A stretch of DNA of 64,000 nt from Pseudomonas yamanorum (GTDB taxonomy: Bacteria; Pseudomonadota; Gammaproteobacteria; Pseudomonadales; Pseudomonadaceae). Made by a program: the position numbers and the translations under genes. A model generated the notes under the pieces. It saw only the letters and a program-made list of their open reading frames with translations, searched no databases and was not told where the DNA came from. This document shows, piece by piece, positions 13,988 to 24,308 of this stretch; within the stretch, counting starts at the first letter, position 1, and each line of letters opens with the position of its first letter. The stretch lies in assembly GCF_900105735.1 (NCBI RefSeq), contig NZ_LT629793.1:2046001-2110000 (forward strand), given 5' to 3'.

Positions 13988-16375
13988 TTAGAACGTCTGG
14001 CCGAGGGAGAATTGGAAAATCTGGGTTTCAGCGTTATCCGGTTTCTTGACCGGCATGGCCAGAGCAAAGCTCAACGGGCCAAGAGCAGTAACCCAAGTCA
14101 CACCGACACCGACAGAGCTTGCCAGGTTGCTGAAGCTCACATCGTTACACTGGGTGTTGGACTTCGAGCCATTCGGGTTGGTGACCTGTTCGCACTTGGA
14201 GTCGAACACGTTACCCACATCCCAGAAGACCGAAGTACGCAGGGAACGTTGATCTTTCACGAATGGCAGCGGGAACAGGATTTCCGCACCACCCTGGATC
14301 AATACGTTACCACCGAATGGCAGCGGGTCGTTGTCCGAGTCAGCCACTGTACCTTGGTTACCCGTTACACCCACACCACGGCTCGGTGTACCACGAGGCC
14401 CCAGGGTGCTGTCCTTGAAGCCACGTACCGAGTTGAAACCACCCGCATAGTAGTTCTCATAGAACGGCAAGCCGCTGGTCGAACCGTAACCGTCGCCATA
14501 ACCCAGTTCGGTGTGCAGGCGCATGGTGTAGTTTTCGCTCAATGGCTGGAACAACTGGCCACGGTAATCAAGCTTGAAGAACGACAGGTCGCTGCCCGGC
14601 GTGGTTGCTTCCAGAGTCAAGCTCTGGGAATGGCCACGGGTTGCCAACACACCTTTGTTCAGAGTCGATTCCGACCAGCCGGCCGAAGCCTTGAAGTTCA
14701 GGAACTGGTCGCCTTCTTTACGCACGAAGTTGAAGATCTCATCCACGGTGTACACACCGGTCTTGATCTTGTCCTGTTGCGCGGTCAGGCCGAAGGTCAG
14801 ACGCGAGGTCTCACTGATCGGGTAACCAATGTTGGCGCCAACACCCAGGCTGTCGATGGCATAGCTTGCAACGTCAACGTCGAGGTCTTTGTAGTCGGTT
14901 GTGCGGTAGAAGGCGTTGTAGCCCAGGCTCACACCGTCAGCTGTCCAGTAGGGGTCGACATAACCGAAGTTATAGCGGCTCTGGTATTCGCTTCGGGTCA
15001 GGCCGATGGAAACCTTGTTACCGGTACCGAGGAAGTTGTTCTGGGTGATCGAACCACCGAGGATCAGACCGGCACTCTGGGCGAAACCGACGCTGGCGGT
15101 AATCGAACCGGAGGCTTGCTCTTCTACGGCGTAGTTCACGTCAACCTGGTCATCCACGCCCGGTACAGCCGGGGTTTCAACGTTGACTTCCTTAAAGAAG
15201 CCCAGGCGCTCAAGGCGAACCTTGGACTGGTCGATCAGGTAAGTCGATGCCCAGCCACCTTCCATCTGACGCATTTCGCGACGCAGGACTTCGTCAGCAG
15301 ACTTGGTGTTGCCACGGAAGTTGATGCGGTTCACGTAGGCACGCTTGCCCGGGTCTACGACGAAGGTGATGTCTACGGTATGGTCTTCGTCGTGCGGGGT
15401 CGGTACGCCGTTGACGTTGGCGAAGGTATAGCCTTCGTTACCCAGGCGACGGGTGATCAGTTCGGACGTGGTGGTCATCAGCTTGCGCGAGAACACCTGG
15501 TCTTTCTGCACCAGCAACAGCGACTTGACCTGGTCTTCAGGCACTTTCAAGTCACCGCTGAGCTTGACGTCACGAACCTTGTACTTCTCGCCTTCGTTGA
15601 CGTTGACAGTGATATAGACGTGCTTCTTGTCCGGGGTGATGGACACCTGGGTCGAAGCGATATCCATGTTGATATAGCCACGGTCCAGGTAGTAGGAACG
15701 CAGGCGCTCCAGGTCACCGGACAGTTTTTCGCGGGCGTACTTGTCATCGTTCTTGAAGAACGAGAGCCAGTTGGTGGTCTTGAGCTCGAACAGGTCGATC
15801 AGGTCGTCATCGGAGAACTTGGTGTTACCCACCACGTTGATGTGCTGGATCGCCGCCACGGTGCCTTCGTTGATGTTGACCTTCAGGCCAACGCGGTTAC
15901 GCGGCTGCGGCACCACTTCGGTCTCGACGGTTGCCGAGTAACGGCCCTGGGCAACGTACTGGCGTTGCAGCTCGTTACGCACGCCTTCGAGGGTGGCACG
16001 CTGGAAGATCTCGCCTTCGGCAAGGCCCGATTGCTTGAGGCCTTTCATCAAGTCTTCAGTGGAGATCGCCTTGTTGCCTTCGATCTCGATACTGGCGACA
16101 GAAGGCCGCTCGACGACGGTGATGACGAGGACGTTACCTTCGCGACCCAGTTGGATATCTTGAAAGAACCCGGTTTTGAACAGCGCACGAGTGGATTCCA
16201 CCAGGCGACGGTCATCAGCCTGTTCCCCGACGTTCAACGGCAAGGCACCAAAGACGCTACCCGCGGAAACCCGCTGGAGGCCGTTGACGCGAATATCGGA
16301 GATGGTGAAGGACTCGGCGTGAACTTCGGCGATCATCAATACGGTGAGAACCGCAGTTAGCAGCAGACGTTTCAT
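13988..16375 (-). CDS. bamA: Outer membrane protein assembly factor BamA
   Basis: Central beta-barrel of the BAM complex, which folds and inserts outer-membrane proteins. From the ATG at 16375 the product has 795 residues; this start places a signal peptide (MKRLLLTAVLTVLMIAEVHA) at the N-terminus, while the open frame nine codons further upstream would bury it. Five POTRA domains are expected over roughly residues 22-420. The barrel has the lid-loop motif GGFNSVRGFKDSTLGPRG and ends in an aromatic C-terminus (FSLGQTF), the normal BAM signal. It lies between rseP and skp. Confidence 0.97.
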   Translation of the reverse strand: MKRLLLTAVLTVLMIAEVHAESFTISDIRVNGLQRVSAGSVFGALPLNVGEQADDRRLVESTRALFKTGFFQDIQLGREGNVLVITVVERPSVASIEIEGNKAISTEDLMKGLKQSGLAEGEIFQRATLEGVRNELQRQYVAQGRYSATVETEVVPQPRNRVGLKVNINEGTVAAIQHINVVGNTKFSDDDLIDLFELKTTNWLSFFKNDDKYAREKLSGDLERLRSYYLDRGYINMDIASTQVSITPDKKHVYITVNVNEGEKYKVRDVKLSGDLKVPEDQVKSLLLVQKDQVFSRKLMTTTSELITRRLGNEGYTFANVNGVPTPHDEDHTVDITFVVDPGKRAYVNRINFRGNTKSADEVLRREMRQMEGGWASTYLIDQSKVRLERLGFFKEVNVETPAVPGVDDQVDVNYAVEEQASGSITASVGFAQSAGLILGGSITQNNFLGTGNKVSIGLTRSEYQSRYNFGYVDPYWTADGVSLGYNAFYRTTDYKDLDVDVASYAIDSLGVGANIGYPISETSRLTFGLTAQQDKIKTGVYTVDEIFNFVRKEGDQFLNFKASAGWSESTLNKGVLATRGHSQSLTLEATTPGSDLSFFKLDYRGQLFQPLSENYTMRLHTELGYGDGYGSTSGLPFYENYYAGGFNSVRGFKDSTLGPRGTPSRGVGVTGNQGTVADSDNDPLPFGGNVLIQGGAEILFPLPFVKDQRSLRTSVFWDVGNVFDSKCEQVTNPNGSKSNTQCNDVSFSNLASSVGVGVTWVTALGPLSFALAMPVKKPDNAETQIFQFSLGQTF

Positions 16376-16399
16376 GAAGTCCTTTCTTATTCCAACTGG

Positions 16400-16429
16400 C
16401 AATAAACAAACTGCCGCAAAATGCGGCAG
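16400..16429 (-). terminator. Hairpin with T-rich tail between rseP and bamA
   Basis: CTGCCGC / GCGGCAG form a 7-bp stem with an AAAAT loop at 16411-16429. On the minus strand it is followed by TTTGTTTATTG, 25 bases before the bamA start. It looks like a weak internal terminator or an attenuation point within the operon. Confidence 0.45.
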
Positions 16430-16449
16430 ATTCGCAATTCAGCGAAGCG

Positions 16450-17802
16450 TTACAGTCGTCCCAGATCGTTGACCAGAGCTAACAACATCACCCCGACCAC
16501 CAAACTGATACCGATCTGTATCCCCCAACCCTGCACCCGATCCGACAAGGGGCGACCACGCGCCCACTCGACCAGATAAAACAACAGATGCCCCCCATCC
16601 AATACTGGAATGGGCAACAAATTCAGAACCCCAAGGCTAATACTCAGATAAGCCAGGAAATTCAGGAAATCTACAACGCCCGACTGGGCAGAAGCGCCCG
16701 CCACTTTAGCAATGGTTATCGGTCCACTCAAGTTTTTTACCGAGAGCTCGCCGAACAACATTTTCTTGAGGGAATCGAGGGTCAGCACACTCATGGTCCA
16801 GGTGCGTCTCGCACCCTCGCCAATTGCCGCCAACGGCCCGAAACTGACCTCTCGCACCATCGAAGGTGGCCACTCGACACCTTTCACACCGGCACCCAGG
16901 TAACCCCCGGCTGCCTTGGCCTCCCCGCGAACCGCCAGGGTCACAGGGACGTCGATTTGAGCACCATCGCGCTCAACTTTCAGCACAATTTTGGTATCTG
17001 GACGCACACGTACCAGGTCGACCACCTGCTGCCAGTCATTCAGTGCCTGGCCATCGAGGGCCAACAGGCGATCGCCGGTTTTCAGACCTGCGGCCTGGGC
17101 CGGCCCTTTCGGATCCAGCTCTGCCAGCACCGGCGGCAAGGCCGGACGCCACGGACGGATGCCCAGGGACTTGATCGGATCAGGCTCATCGGAGCCCTTC
17201 AGCCAGTGGTCCAGGGCCAGCTCGCGCGGGGTTTCGGCGGTGGAGTCCTGATCGCGCACCACCAGCTTCACGATGCCGCTTTCACCCAAGCGACGCACCA
17301 ACTGCAGATTGACCGCCCCCCAACCGGTGGTTGGCTCGCCATCAACTGAAACAATTTCCTGCCCGGCGATCAGGCCCGCCTTGGCCGCCATGCTGTCCGC
17401 CTCGACCGCACCAATAACCGGACGCACTTGCTGGCTCCCCAGCATGGCCAGGACCCAGAAAAACACCATCGCCAACAGGAAGTTGGCGATAGGGCCTGCC
17501 GCAACGATGGCAATGCGCTGACGAACGGTCTTGCGATTAAAGGATTGGTCCAACTGATCAGCCGGCACTTCACCTTCGCGCTCATCGAGCATTTTGACGT
17601 AGCCGCCCAACGGGATGGCCGCAATCACAAACTCGGTGCCACGACGGTCGTGCCAGCGCAGCAACGGCATGCCGAAGCCTACGGAGAAGCGCAGCACCTT
17701 GACGCCGCAACGACGCGCGACCCAGAAATGGCCGAACTCGTGGAAGGTGACCAGCACACCCAGAGCAACCAGGGTGCCGACAATCATGTAGAGCGCACTC
17801 AT
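16450..17802 (-). CDS. rseP: Site-2 protease RseP (MucP homologue)
   Basis: Inner-membrane zinc metalloprotease that cuts the anti-sigma factor (RseA/MucA) after DegS/AlgW, releasing the envelope-stress sigma factor AlgU. The 450 residues include the zinc motif HEFGHF at residues 21-26, two PDZ domains in the periplasmic middle (around DSMAAKAGLIAGQEIVSVDG and GPAQAAGLKTGDRLLALDG) and the distal zinc ligand in NLLPIPVLDGGHLLFYL. Four transmembrane segments are evident. It sits between dxr and bamA, the order also seen in E. coli. Confidence 0.96.
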   Translation of the reverse strand: MSALYMIVGTLVALGVLVTFHEFGHFWVARRCGVKVLRFSVGFGMPLLRWHDRRGTEFVIAAIPLGGYVKMLDEREGEVPADQLDQSFNRKTVRQRIAIVAAGPIANFLLAMVFFWVLAMLGSQQVRPVIGAVEADSMAAKAGLIAGQEIVSVDGEPTTGWGAVNLQLVRRLGESGIVKLVVRDQDSTAETPRELALDHWLKGSDEPDPIKSLGIRPWRPALPPVLAELDPKGPAQAAGLKTGDRLLALDGQALNDWQQVVDLVRVRPDTKIVLKVERDGAQIDVPVTLAVRGEAKAAGGYLGAGVKGVEWPPSMVREVSFGPLAAIGEGARRTWTMSVLTLDSLKKMLFGELSVKNLSGPITIAKVAGASAQSGVVDFLNFLAYLSISLGVLNLLPIPVLDGGHLLFYLVEWARGRPLSDRVQGWGIQIGISLVVGVMLLALVNDLGRL

Positions 17803-17855
17803 CTAATTTCTCCGCCTTTCAATCCAGTGCCTGAAGGCTCAAACACGCCTAAAGA

Positions 17856-19046
17856 CTAACGCGCATTGCGGTTCAACCACTGCTCAGCCAAGGCCCGGGC
17901 CTTTGCATCCGCTTCGAACACCGCACCCAGATCATTCACGGCGACGACGGGCTCAAGGTTTAAAACGTCCTCGATCATACTCGCGATCTGCGGAAAGCGG
18001 ATGCGCCGGTCCAGAAACGCCGCCACAGCCACTTCATTGGCCGCATTCAGCATCGCCGGGGCGCTGTTACCTGCCTCGGCAGCTTGCCGCGCAAGACGCA
18101 GGCAAGGGAAGCGTTGCTCGTCGGGCGCTTCGAAGTCCAGACGGGCGATGGCAAACAGATCCAACGGCGCAACACCCGAATCAATCCGCTCCGGCCACGC
18201 CAGGGCATTGGCGATCGGCGTGCGCATGTCCGGATTGCCCAACTGGGCCAATACCGAGCCATCCACGTAATCCACCAGGGAATGAATCACACTTTGCGGG
18301 TGGATCACCACCTCGACCTGATCCGGCCGGGCATCGAACAGCCAGCAGGCCTCGATCAGCTCCAGGCCCTTGTTCATCATGCTCGCCGAGTCCACCGAGA
18401 TCTTGCGCCCCATGGACCAGTTCGGATGAGCGCATGCCTGGTCGGGAGAAACATGCTCCAGATCGGCCAACGGTGTCTGCCGGAAAGGACCGCCAGAAGC
18501 TGTCAGCAGAATCCGGCGTACACCGACCTGGCTCAGCCCACGGGCAAAGTCACCGGGCATGCATTGGAAAATCGCGTTGTGTTCGCTGTCCAGCGGCAGC
18601 AGCACGGCGCCGCTCTTGCGCACCGCCTGCATAAAGAGCGCACCGGACATCACCAGCGCTTCTTTATTGGCCAGCAGAATCTTCTTGCCTGCATCAACGG
18701 CGGCCAGGGTCGGACGCAAGCCGGCAGCACCGACAATCGCCGCGACGACGGTGTCGACATCAGGGTCAGCCGAAACCTGACACAACCCCTCCTCCCCCAC
18801 CAACACCTGAGTCGCCAGGCCTGCAGCGCGCAGGTCATCCTGCAAACCACGTGCAACTGCCGCTTCGGGCACCACTGCGTATTGCGGTGCGTGCCGTATA
18901 CACAGTGCCAGCAGTTCGCTCAGGCGACTGAAGCCGGTCAATGCGAATACTTGATAACGCTCGGGATGACGGGCAATCACATCCAGGGTGCTTAGCCCCA
19001 CCGAGCCGGTGGCGCCCAGCACGGTCACCTGTTGCAGGCGGCTCAC
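17856..19046 (-). CDS. dxr: 1-deoxy-D-xylulose 5-phosphate reductoisomerase
   Basis: Second enzyme of the MEP isoprenoid pathway; NADPH-dependent conversion of DXP to methylerythritol 4-phosphate. I place the start at the GTG at 19046, giving 396 residues ([20 protein letters not shown] after the initiator), the standard length. This GTG overlaps the cdsA stop as GTGA. The open frame upstream to 19061 lies inside cdsA and would add an atypical leader. The NADPH motif GATGSVG, the [13 protein letters not shown] segment and the metal-site stretch [20 protein letters not shown] are all present. Confidence 0.95.
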   Translation of the reverse strand: MSRLQQVTVLGATGSVGLSTLDVIARHPERYQVFALTGFSRLSELLALCIRHAPQYAVVPEAAVARGLQDDLRAAGLATQVLVGEEGLCQVSADPDVDTVVAAIVGAAGLRPTLAAVDAGKKILLANKEALVMSGALFMQAVRKSGAVLLPLDSEHNAIFQCMPGDFARGLSQVGVRRILLTASGGPFRQTPLADLEHVSPDQACAHPNWSMGRKISVDSASMMNKGLELIEACWLFDARPDQVEVVIHPQSVIHSLVDYVDGSVLAQLGNPDMRTPIANALAWPERIDSGVAPLDLFAIARLDFEAPDEQRFPCLRLARQAAEAGNSAPAMLNAANEVAVAAFLDRRIRFPQIASMIEDVLNLEPVVAVNDLGAVFEADAKARALAEQWLNRNAR

Positions 19047-19849
19047 GAGGCAGCCATCCACAGCAGTACGGCAAAGATCGGGATCGCGGCGGTCAGGCTG
19101 TCGATACGGTCCAGAACACCACCGTGACCCGGCAGCAGGTTACTGCTGTCCTTGATCCCGGCCTGGCGCTTGAACATGCTTTCAGTCAGGTCACCGACCA
19201 CCGAGATGAACACGACCACGGCCGCACCCACCAGGGACAGCAGCATTTCCTTGACGGTCCAGCCACGCACCACACCGACCACCAGGGTAATCACCAGGGT
19301 CAGCGCCAGGCCGCCATACACCCCTTCCCAGCTTTTACCCGGGCTGACAGCCGGCGCCAGCTTGCGCTTGCCGAAGGCACGACCAGAGAAGTAGGCGCCG
19401 ATATCAGCCCCCCACACCAACACCATCACCGCCATGATCAGCCAGTTACCCAACTGCATCTGCTTGATGTAGACCAGCCCCTGCCAGGCAGGCAGCAAAA
19501 TCAAAAGACCGATCACCAGTTTGCAGGCGACACTGGACCAGTGGCCGCTGGTGCCCGGATACGTCAGCACCAGATAGGTCGCCAACGCCCACCACAACAC
19601 CGCCGCACCCAGTACCCAGGGTGCCAAGTCCGGCAGGATGTACATCAGGAACATCAACACCGCCACGACAGCGGCGTACACCACACGCGGCAACTGCGCG
19701 GCGAAACCAGCGAGGCGCGCCCATTCCCAGGCACCGAGTGCCACCACCAGGCCAATGAACAGTGCGAAGTTTGCACCTTCAAGCAGGAAAAACCCGCACA
19801 GGGCAATAGGCAGCAGGATCAGCGCCGTGATGATTCGTTGTTTAAGCAT
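19043..19849 (-). CDS. cdsA: Phosphatidate cytidylyltransferase
   Basis: Makes CDP-diacylglycerol from phosphatidic acid and CTP, the branch point for all phospholipids; integral inner-membrane enzyme. The 268 residues contain about eight hydrophobic segments and the C-terminal signature region ending [15 protein letters not shown], with [20 protein letters not shown] in the preceding loop. The ATG overlaps the uppS stop by one base (TAATG), and the stop overlaps the dxr GTG, so uppS-cdsA-dxr are translationally coupled. Confidence 0.96.
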   Translation of the reverse strand: MLKQRIITALILLPIALCGFFLLEGANFALFIGLVVALGAWEWARLAGFAAQLPRVVYAAVVAVLMFLMYILPDLAPWVLGAAVLWWALATYLVLTYPGTSGHWSSVACKLVIGLLILLPAWQGLVYIKQMQLGNWLIMAVMVLVWGADIGAYFSGRAFGKRKLAPAVSPGKSWEGVYGGLALTLVITLVVGVVRGWTVKEMLLSLVGAAVVVFISVVGDLTESMFKRQAGIKDSSNLLPGHGGVLDRIDSLTAAIPIFAVLLWMAAS

Positions 19850-20604
19850 TAAACCCGGGCTCCAGCTTCGATCTGCTCGCTCGTTTTACCGAAGCGACGC
19901 TGACGGGAAGCGAAATCGGCCAGCGCATTGCGCATGGCATCGTGTTTGAAGTCCGGCCAGAACAGGTCGGAGAAGTACAGTTCGGTATAGGCCAACTGCC
20001 ACAACAGGAAGTTGCTGATGCGATGGTCGCCACCGGTACGAATACACAGGTCGGGTAATGGCAGGTCGCCGGTCACCAGACAGGTTTGTAACAGCTCGGG
20101 CGTGATGTCTTCCGGGCGCAGATGGCCGGCCTGCACTTCCCGCGCCAGGCGCTGCGCTGCCTGGGCAATATCCCACTGGCCGCCGTAGTTGGCTGCGATC
20201 TGCAGCACAAAACGGTTGCTGCCGGCAGTGATCGCCTCAGCTTCGCGCATGGCCGCTTGCAGCTCCGGATGGAACCGCGAACGGTCGCCGATGATGCGCA
20301 GGCTGATGTTGTTCTCGTTCAGGCGCTTGGCCTCACGACGCAATGCCTTGAAGAACAGGTCCATCAAGGCACTGACTTCCTCGGCCGGGCGCTGCCAGTT
20401 TTCACTGGAGAACGCGAACAGGGTCAACACCTCGACCTTGGCCTCGGCACACACCTCGATCACGGCACGCACAGCATCGACACCCGCTTTATGCCCGGCA
20501 ACGCCTGGCATAAAGCGCTTCTTCGCCCAGCGATTATTCCCGTCCATGATGATCGCGACATGGCGCGGCACCACGGAGGGCACAGTCTGCTTGGTCTTTT
20601 CCAT
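19849..20604 (-). CDS. uppS: Undecaprenyl diphosphate synthase
   Basis: Cis-prenyltransferase that extends farnesyl diphosphate with eight isopentenyl units to C55-PP, the carrier for peptidoglycan and O-antigen precursors. The 251 residues carry HVAIIMDGNNRWAKKR with the catalytic Asp, the FAFSSENWQRP substrate stretch, and DLCIRTGGDHRISNFLLWQL near the C-terminus. It begins 17 bases after the frr stop and overlaps cdsA by one base. The neighbours dxr (isoprenoid supply) and cdsA (membrane lipid) make functional sense. Confidence 0.97.
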   Translation of the reverse strand: MEKTKQTVPSVVPRHVAIIMDGNNRWAKKRFMPGVAGHKAGVDAVRAVIEVCAEAKVEVLTLFAFSSENWQRPAEEVSALMDLFFKALRREAKRLNENNISLRIIGDRSRFHPELQAAMREAEAITAGSNRFVLQIAANYGGQWDIAQAAQRLAREVQAGHLRPEDITPELLQTCLVTGDLPLPDLCIRTGGDHRISNFLLWQLAYTELYFSDLFWPDFKHDAMRNALADFASRQRRFGKTSEQIEAGARV

Positions 20605-20621
20605 GAAGGCGTCCTGACCCC

Positions 20622-21179
20622 TTATACGGCCATCAGGTCCTTTTCTTTATCTTCCGTGGCCTTGGTGATCTGGGCCTCGGCATCTTTAGTCAGCTTATCG
20701 ATATCGGCGACGGCGCGACGCTCTTCGTCTTCGCTGATTTCCTTGTCCTTGACCAGCTTCTTCAGGTCACCCAAGGCATCACGACGAATGTTGCGCACCG
20801 CAACACGTGCGTCTTCCGCTGCACTGCGCGCCTGCTTGGTCAAGCCCTTGCGGGTTTCTTCGGTCAGGGCAGGCATGGAGATCAGCAGCAATTCGCCCAG
20901 GTTGGTCGGATTGAGGTTCAGGCCGGCGCTCTGGATAGCCTTGTCGACGGCGCCAAGCATGTTGCGCTCAAAGGCCACGACTTGCAGGGTGCGCGAATCT
21001 TTTACAGTGATGTTGGCCACTTGAGTGATGGAGGTATCAGCGCCGTAGTACGGCACCATCACGCTGCCCAGAATGCTTGGGTGGGCCTTGCCGGTACGAA
21101 TCTGACCAAATGCATGGTTCAGAGACTCCAGGGATTTCTGCATGCGCTCTTGAGCGTCTTTCTTGATTTCGTTGATCAT
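20622..21179 (-). CDS. frr: Ribosome recycling factor
   Basis: With EF-G, splits post-termination ribosomes. The 185-residue length is exactly that of the family. The protein begins [20 protein letters not shown], has the [20 protein letters not shown] beta domain, and ends with the long helical arm ([20 protein letters not shown]). Its ATG overlaps the pyrH stop by 4 bases and uppS follows, the conserved rpsB-tsf-pyrH-frr-uppS order. Confidence 0.98.
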   Translation of the reverse strand: MINEIKKDAQERMQKSLESLNHAFGQIRTGKAHPSILGSVMVPYYGADTSITQVANITVKDSRTLQVVAFERNMLGAVDKAIQSAGLNLNPTNLGELLLISMPALTEETRKGLTKQARSAAEDARVAVRNIRRDALGDLKKLVKDKEISEDEERRAVADIDKLTKDAEAQITKATEDKEKDLMAV

Positions 21180-21919
21180 TGTTCAATTTCCTCGATCAGA
21201 GTCCCTTCCGCGCCGCCATGTACGATGTTCAGCAGGGCGCCGGGCTTGTTCATGTTAAATACGCGCAGCGGCATCTTGTGGTCGCGGCACAAGCAAATAG
21301 CCGTCAGGTCCATCACACCCAGCTTGCGATCCAGCACTTCATCATAAGTCAGATGATCGAACTTCTCGGCATGCGGGTCTTTGAATGGGTCCGCAGTGTA
21401 AACACCGTCAACCTTGGTGGCCTTGAGCACCACGTCCGCGTTGATCTCGATACCACGCAGGCAGGCTGCCGAATCGGTGGTAAAGAACGGGTTGCCGGTA
21501 CCGGCAGCAAAAATCACTACTTCCTTGGCATCCAGGTGGCGCATGGCTTTGCGACGATCATAGTGATCCGTTACGCCAACCATGGAAATAGCCGACATCA
21601 CGATAGCGGTGATATTGGCGCGCTCGAGGGCGTCACGCATCGCCAGGGCGTTCATCACAGTGGCCAGCATGCCCATGTGGTCGCCTGTCACCCGATCCAT
21701 GCCGGCAGCGCTCAGCGCCGCACCGCGGAAAAGGTTGCCGCCGCCGATCACCAGACCGACCTGAACACCGATACCGACCAACTGGCCGACTTCCAGCGCC
21801 ATGCGATCGAGTACCTTGGGATCGATCCCAAACTCTTCCGAGCCCATCAGGGCCTCGCCGCTAAGCTTGAGTAGAATGCGTTTATAGCGAGCCTGATGAC
21901 CACTGCCCTGCTGAGCCAT
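21176..21919 (-). CDS. pyrH: Uridylate kinase
   Basis: Phosphorylates UMP to UDP; hexameric bacterial enzyme of the amino-acid kinase family, inhibited by UTP in known members. The 247 residues include [20 protein letters not shown], the glycine-rich [20 protein letters not shown] and the [19 protein letters not shown] substrate loop. A good ribosome site (AGGAGA) precedes the ATG at 21919. The 210 bases upstream hold the tsf terminator and probably the promoter of the pyrH-frr-uppS group. Confidence 0.98.
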   Translation of the reverse strand: MAQQGSGHQARYKRILLKLSGEALMGSEEFGIDPKVLDRMALEVGQLVGIGVQVGLVIGGGNLFRGAALSAAGMDRVTGDHMGMLATVMNALAMRDALERANITAIVMSAISMVGVTDHYDRRKAMRHLDAKEVVIFAAGTGNPFFTTDSAACLRGIEINADVVLKATKVDGVYTADPFKDPHAEKFDHLTYDEVLDRKLGVMDLTAICLCRDHKMPLRVFNMNKPGALLNIVHGGAEGTLIEEIEQ

Positions 21920-22072
21920 TGCGAATCTCTCCTGCGGCGTATTTTTTGAAAATTCTTGGCAAGCCGTTTACGGCCTGCGTTCACTCTAGCTTGACGCTTT
22001 CACAGCGCCATCGGAACACGGCTTTGTAAGCCAGTTCCAAAGGGAAACCAATAAAATTGATCACCCCATTTG

Positions 22073-22109
22073 AAAAGAGGCTGCGCGCGTAAGCGGGCAG
22101 CCTCTTTTG
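22073..22109 (-). terminator. Rho-independent terminator after tsf
   Basis: AAAAGAGGCTGC and GCAGCCTCTTTT form a 12-bp stem around an 11-base loop, 21 bases after the tsf stop, with an A/T run at both ends, so it could work in both directions. Confidence 0.85.
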
Positions 22110-22129
22110 GGCGACAGTTAAAAACCGTC

Positions 22130-22993
22130 TTACTTCTTGGTGGCAGCCAGCTGGGCAGCAACTTCTTCAGCGAAGTTGTCGACCGGCTTCTCGATGCCGT
22201 CGCCTACTTTGTAGTAGGTGAAGGAAACGATTTCAGCACCAGCTTTCTTGGCCAGTTCGCCAACCTTGATTTCAGGGTTCTTGACGAACGCCTGCTCAAC
22301 CAGGGAAGCCTCAGCCAGGAACTTGCTGATACGGCCTTTAACCATGTTTTCAACGATGTTTTCAGGCTTACCTTTGATTTTTTCTTCGTTCAGCTGCAGG
22401 AACACGGCTTTCTCGCGTTCGATGGCTTCAGCAGAAACTTCCGATGGCAGCAGGAATTCAGGGTTGCTGGCCGCTACGTGCATAGCGATGTCTTTGGCCA
22501 GTTCAACGTTGCCGCCTTTCAGGGCAACCACAACACCGATCTTGTTGCCGTGCAGGTAAGCACCCACAACATCACCTTCAACGCGGGTCAGACGACGAAT
22601 GTTAACGTTCTCGCCTACTTTACCCACCAGAACCAGACGATCAGCTTCTTGAGCTTCGATCAGCGGAGCGGCGTCGGTCAGTTTGTCAGCGAACGCTTTT
22701 TCAACGCTGGCAGCGACGAAGTTTTTGAAGTCGTCTTGCAGGGCCAGGAAGTCGGTCTGCGAGTTAACTTCCAGGATAACGGCGGATTTGCCGTCTTCCT
22801 TGATTGCGATAGCGCCTTCAGCAGCGACGTTGCCTGCTTTCTTGGCAGCCTTGATGGCGCCCGAAGCACGCATGTCATCAATGGCTTTTTCGATGTCGCC
22901 GCCGGCCTTGGTCAAGGCCTTTTTGCAATCCATCATGCCTTCGCCGGTACGCTCACGCAGTTCTTTAACCAACGCTGCAGTAATCTCTGCCAT
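22130..22993 (-). CDS. tsf: Translation elongation factor Ts
   Basis: Nucleotide exchange factor that reloads EF-Tu with GTP. From the ATG at 22993 the product has 287 residues beginning MAEITAALVKELRERTGEGM, the standard start; an extension of 11 codons to 23026 is open but atypical. The family core TDFLALQDDFKNFVA and the helical C-terminal domain are recognisable. It follows rpsB and is bounded on both sides by strong hairpins. Confidence 0.98.
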   Translation of the reverse strand: MAEITAALVKELRERTGEGMMDCKKALTKAGGDIEKAIDDMRASGAIKAAKKAGNVAAEGAIAIKEDGKSAVILEVNSQTDFLALQDDFKNFVAASVEKAFADKLTDAAPLIEAQEADRLVLVGKVGENVNIRRLTRVEGDVVGAYLHGNKIGVVVALKGGNVELAKDIAMHVAASNPEFLLPSEVSAEAIEREKAVFLQLNEEKIKGKPENIVENMVKGRISKFLAEASLVEQAFVKNPEIKVGELAKKAGAEIVSFTYYKVGDGIEKPVDNFAEEVAAQLAATKK

Positions 22994-23130
22994 TTTCAAA
23001 ATCCTCTTGGATAGGTTTTCAACCATTCCACCCGATTGAACGGGCGATCAATTCTTCCCGAACCACCCTTGTAGGCCGCTGCACGTTACAGATGTTGTAG
23101 CTGCGCTGCCGACAAATGGTTTTCGAGGTG

Positions 23131-23159
23131 GCAAAAAGGGGGCCAAGCCCCCTTTTTGC
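23131..23159 (-). terminator. Terminator or attenuator between rpsB and tsf
   Basis: A perfect 12-bp stem (GCAAAAAGGGGG / CCCCCTTTTTGC) with a 5-base loop lies 26 bases after the rpsB stop. Its T-run is inside the stem. It probably lowers tsf transcription relative to rpsB, as reported for the E. coli operon. Confidence 0.75.
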
Positions 23160-23185
23160 TTACTGAGTCAACGCCAAGGCGTCAG

Positions 23186-23923
23186 TTACTCAGCTGCTGC
23201 TACCGGAGCTTCTTCAACGAACTGCTCGGTGCCGCCAGCAACGTGGTTGCGACCACGGATTACAGCGTCAGCCATCGAACCCATGTACAGCTGGATAGCG
23301 CGGATTGCGTCATCGTTGCCTGGGATGATGTAGTCAACGCCTTCCGGGCTGCTGTTGGTATCGACTACGCCGATAACCGGGATACCCAGCTTGTTAGCTT
23401 CGGTGATCGCGATGCGCTCGTGATCAACGTCGATAACGAACAGTGCGTCAGGCAGACCGCCCATGTCCTTGATACCACCCAGGGAACGATCGAGCTTTTC
23501 CAGGTCGCGAGTGCGCATCAGCGCCTCTTTCTTGGTCAGCTTGGCGAAAGTACCGTCTTCGGCTTGCACTTCAAGGTCACGCAGACGCTTGATGGAAGCA
23601 CGGATGGTTTTGAAGTTGGTCAGCATGCCGCCCAACCAGCGGTGATCGACGTACGGCGAACCGCAACGTGCTGCTTCTTCAGCAACGATCTTGCCAGCGG
23701 AACGCTTGGTGCCGACGAACAGAATCTTGTTTTTGCCCTGGGCCAGGCGCTCTACGAAAGTCAGAGCTTCGTTGAACATTGGCAGGGTTTTTTCAAGGTT
23801 GATGATGTGGATCTTGTTACGCGCGCCGAAAATGTACTTACCCATTTTCGGGTTCCAGTAACGGGTCTGGTGACCGAAGTGCACACCGGCCTTCAGCATA
23901 TCGCGCATGTTGACTTGGGACAT
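23186..23923 (-). CDS. rpsB: 30S ribosomal protein S2
   Basis: Small-subunit ribosomal protein needed for S1 binding. The 245 residues begin [20 protein letters not shown] and contain the family signatures [20 protein letters not shown] and [25 protein letters not shown]. It is the first gene of the rpsB-tsf unit. A leader of about 130 bases and a good -10 box lie upstream; in Gammaproteobacteria such rpsB leaders bind S2 for autoregulation, which is inferred here rather than shown. Confidence 0.98.
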   Translation of the reverse strand: MSQVNMRDMLKAGVHFGHQTRYWNPKMGKYIFGARNKIHIINLEKTLPMFNEALTFVERLAQGKNKILFVGTKRSAGKIVAEEAARCGSPYVDHRWLGGMLTNFKTIRASIKRLRDLEVQAEDGTFAKLTKKEALMRTRDLEKLDRSLGGIKDMGGLPDALFVIDVDHERIAITEANKLGIPVIGVVDTNSSPEGVDYIIPGNDDAIRAIQLYMGSMADAVIRGRNHVAGGTEQFVEEAPVAAAE

Positions 23924-24308
23924 GATAGTTCCTTAATAAGTCGGGTTTGGCCTCCACGTATCCCAATGACCAACCAGTGGCATTCGCCTCCGGCACCCAG
24001 GTCATCGTGTCGACACGTGTGTGGATTTAAGCTTTGCGGGGTATCCCCGGAAAGCGGCGCATTTTATACCACAGAGCTTGCAAAAACGAAACCCGCATTC
24101 ACATTTGCCGTCAGTCGCTTTTGCCTAAGCCTTTGAATAGAGCCAGAATGCCCCCACCCTTATAGACAGAAGCGATCGCCAGACGCTCATGGTTTCACCC
24201 CTGCGTCTGCTAGAATCGCGTTTTTTGGGCTTGTGCGAATTCTGCAACCTTTTGTCGCACACCCGTAAACCGTATTGATTTCAGCGCGTCGCGCTAGAGA
24301 GAGCCTGT
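23924..24308. promoter_or_regulatory. Divergent rpsB/map control region
   Basis: This 385-base stretch has no gene. For rpsB (minus strand) a -10 TATAAA lies at 24063-24068, followed by the GC-rich start typical of ribosomal promoters (ATGCGCCGC); the -35 is weak. The leader between it and the ATG contains a CCGGGGATACCCCG-like stem (near 24037-24052). For map (plus strand) a -10 TAGAAT lies at 24211-24216. Both calls are by eye. Confidence 0.55.

Noticed and set aside
13409..16360. A 983-codon open frame on the plus strand opposite skp and bamA
   Set aside because: It is the antisense shadow of high-GC genes: bamA and skp have clear signal peptides and family motifs, while this frame is His/Asp/Val-rich with no recognisable domain.
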